Positions 16,078 through 17,624 of a DNA stretch of 17,624 nucleotides are shown here, piece after piece (the first letter of the stretch is position 1; each line of letters starts with the position of its first letter). The notes beneath the pieces were generated by a model, which did no database searches, was not told where the DNA came from, and worked only from the letters and a program-made list of their open reading frames with translations. Position numbers and translations under genes: made by a program. Origin of the DNA: Coriobacteriaceae bacterium (GTDB taxonomy: Bacteria; Actinomycetota; Coriobacteriia; Coriobacteriales; Coriobacteriaceae); the NCBI GenBank assembly GCA_902363875.1, contig CABJBO010000035.1, forward strand, positions 1-17,624, in the 5' to 3' direction.

Positions 16078-16808
16078 TCGCGATTATCGGTGCGCTCGAA
16101 AAAGAGATCATGCAGATTAAGGAAGAGCTGAGCGACGTTTGCGAGGCGCGGGAGGCAGGCTTGACCGTTGTGAGCGGTGAGCTCGACGGTCTGACAGTTG
16201 TCGCCACAACGGCGGGCATGGGCACGGTGAACGCCGCCGCTGCAACACAGCACCTCATTAGCAAGTATGCTCCGCAGGCTGTTGTGTTTTCGGGCATTGC
16301 GGGCGGTTTGAACCCCAAGCTCCATATCGACGACGTGGTCATTGGCAAACGCCTACGCTATCTGGATACCGATACCGCGCTTATCGCCGAGTCCGCACCG
16401 GGGCTCGAGGAGTTTGGCTCGACACCCGCGCTGGTCGATATTGCCGTCGACGTGCTTGCTGAGCGTGGGTTTGTTGATGCTTCGACAAATGCAGCCGCTT
16501 CGAACGAGGGAGCCAAACAATTCCTGGTCGGCACGATTGCCACGGGTAACCGCTTTGTGACGGGCACCGCCATGCGCAACGACGCTATCGAGGCGACGCA
16601 TGCCGATTGTGTCGGCATGGAGGGCGCGGCAATTGCCCATGTCGCAACCAAAAATGGTGTCGATTGCCTGGTGTTGCGCGCTATCAGCGATAATTGTGAC
16701 GAGGCGTACGATGCAATTTGCGACCGAGAGTTCGATCTGTTCGAGTACGCGCGTGTCGCAAGTGACATCACGCTCGATATCGTCCGCCGCATTGCTGCTG
16801 CGCAATAG
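16068..16808 (+). CDS. mtnN: 5'-methylthioadenosine/S-adenosylhomocysteine nucleosidase
   Basis: A 246-residue MTAN. Family features are IIGALEKEI at the N-terminus (Glu13 in the place of E. coli Glu12), FSGIAGGL, GMEGAA with Met184-Glu185 binding the ribose, and SDNCD with catalytic Asp208. It cleaves the glycosidic bond of MTA and S-adenosylhomocysteine, and in many bacteria 5'-deoxyadenosine, the by-product of radical-SAM enzymes such as the nearby pflA. The start is ATG 16068 after GGGGA; TTG 16056 is in frame but is part of the ribosome-binding site. About 15 residues near 125-150 look like a species-specific stretch. EngB follows after 38 bases. Confidence 0.92.
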   Translation: MATIAIIGALEKEIMQIKEELSDVCEAREAGLTVVSGELDGLTVVATTAGMGTVNAAAATQHLISKYAPQAVVFSGIAGGLNPKLHIDDVVIGKRLRYLDTDTALIAESAPGLEEFGSTPALVDIAVDVLAERGFVDASTNAAASNEGAKQFLVGTIATGNRFVTGTAMRNDAIEATHADCVGMEGAAIAHVATKNGVDCLVLRAISDNCDEAYDAICDREFDLFEYARVASDITLDIVRRIAAAQ

Positions 16809-16846
16809 CGCGCTCTTTTGTAAGAACCTACGACCAAGGAGTGTCC

Positions 16847-17437
16847 ATGGCCGATTCCATTAACTACCAGCTTGCCAAGTTCGTCGCCAGCTACGGCAAG
16901 GTTTCGCAGATTCCCGAGTCCACCTGCCCCGAGGTGAGCTTTGTCGGCCGCTCCAACGTGGGCAAGTCGTCGATTATGAACAAGCTCTTTGGCCGCAAGA
17001 ACCTGGTCAAGGTTTCCAGTACGCCGGGCAAGACGAGCAACATCAACTTCTTTGAGGTCGACGACGTGCATTTCGTGGACCTGCCGGGTTACGGTTTCGC
17101 CCGTCGCTCCAAGGCCGAGCGCGACCGCTGGGCCGAGCTTATTGGCGACTTCTTTGACTCCGAGCGCAGCTTTAACCTGGTCGTATCGCTGGTTGACATT
17201 CGTCACGACCCCAGCAAGCTCGACCATGACATGATCGACTACCTGCAGGGCAACGAGTTCAACTTTATCGTTTGCCTCACCAAAGCCGACAAGCTCAGCC
17301 GCACCCAGCAGGCCCGCCAGGCAGCAGCCATCAAAAAGCAGCTCAACGTCCCGGCCGAGAACGTAATCATCACAAGCTCCCAGACCGGTACCGGTATCGA
17401 CGAACTCAAAAAGCGCATCGCAGAGGCCTGCCTCTAG
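16847..17437 (+). CDS. engB: Ribosome-biogenesis GTP-binding protein EngB/YsxC
   Basis: A 196-residue TrmE-Era-EngA-EngB-Septin GTPase, the usual single-domain EngB length. G1 is GRSNVGKSS (34-42), G2 the Thr in STPGKT (about 58-63), G3 DLPG (78-81), G4 TKAD (about 146-149) and G5 the TSS near 180. It helps the large ribosomal subunit mature and is essential in many bacteria. The start is ATG 16847, 5 bases after AAGGAG; GTG 16841 overlaps that site. It may be co-transcribed with the nucleosidase. A hairpin begins at its stop codon. Confidence 0.95.
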   Translation: MADSINYQLAKFVASYGKVSQIPESTCPEVSFVGRSNVGKSSIMNKLFGRKNLVKVSSTPGKTSNINFFEVDDVHFVDLPGYGFARRSKAERDRWAELIGDFFDSERSFNLVVSLVDIRHDPSKLDHDMIDYLQGNEFNFIVCLTKADKLSRTQQARQAAAIKKQLNVPAENVIITSSQTGTGIDELKKRIAEACL

Positions 17438-17469
17438 TAAGGGCTCCAGCCTAGCAAGAGCCCCTACCA
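17435..17469 (+). terminator. Weak terminator-like hairpin after engB
   Basis: GGGCTC (17441-17446) pairs with GAGCCC (17458-17463), and the stem extends outward to 17435/17469 with two mismatches, taking in the stop codon. ATAAAAGG follows instead of a U run, so efficient intrinsic termination is doubtful. Confidence 0.4.
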
Positions 17470-17624
17470 ATAAAAGGCCATAATTTCAGCCCGGCGCCCC
17501 TTCAAAGCGTGGGTCCCTGTAGACATCGCTAGTCACGTTACCATAGGGCCACCCAGGGGCATCCCCTTAAAAACATTCCGCACTGATATCTTCTGTATTG
17601 AAGACGTCGATGATGCACCCGTAT
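17470..17624. other. Unassigned window end
   Basis: 155 bases with no gene I can support. A plus-strand frame is open from 17474 to the edge, with no ATG or ribosome-binding site; it includes TDIFCIEDVDDAPV. On the minus strand a short frame ends at TAA 17567. Either could be the edge of a neighbouring gene or a decayed fragment. Confidence 0.3.

Overview
The window looks like chromosome from a Gram-positive, fermentative, high-GC gut actinobacterium of the Coriobacteriia; a Collinsella-like species is my best guess. This rests on GC-rich coding, clean Shine-Dalgarno sites and the mix of anaerobic pyruvate formate-lyase (PFL) with PTS sugar uptake. It is inference, not a database match.

Layout. 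(1) 141-4809, minus strand: a MarR-type regulator followed by two overlapping ABC exporter half-transporters, ending at a strong hairpin terminator (75-113). (2) 4810-5346: a long divergent intergenic region. (3) 5347-7735, plus: PFL encoded as two genes. The first is a 683-residue body with the catalytic Cys pair. The second is an 83-residue protein carrying the glycyl-radical loop. The gap between them holds a perfect palindrome with an embedded extended -10. (4) 7733-7911: a large nested inverted repeat. (5) 8038-13654, plus: a sucrose/fructoside cassette of LacI-type repressor, atypical GH32 enzyme, sucrose-type PTS IIBC and canonical GH32 sucrose-6-phosphate hydrolase. Four copies of a 17-bp operator-like motif lie at the lacI and GH32 promoters. 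(6) 13912-15769, plus: a DegV-family protein and the radical-SAM PFL activase. (7) 15789-15989: an apparent 3' remnant of a serine hydrolase. (8) 16068-17437, plus: MTA/SAH nucleosidase and the ribosome-biogenesis GTPase EngB/YsxC.

How it fits together. The PTS would import sucrose as sucrose-6-phosphate, which ScrB splits; glycolysis then gives pyruvate. PFL would cleave pyruvate with CoA to acetyl-CoA and formate. The activase must put the radical on the small separate subunit. The sucrose cassette sits between the PFL genes and the activase. A short element, AACGGTAGC, occurs upstream of both PFL-related units, hinting at shared control. The activase reaction yields 5'-deoxyadenosine, which MTA/SAH nucleosidases can often cleave, so the nearby nucleosidase may be functionally linked.

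The most interesting feature is the naturally split PFL with a possible private promoter/operator for its radical domain. Next are the nested inverted repeat at 7733-7911 and the mutually exclusive hairpins over the scrB ribosome-binding site.
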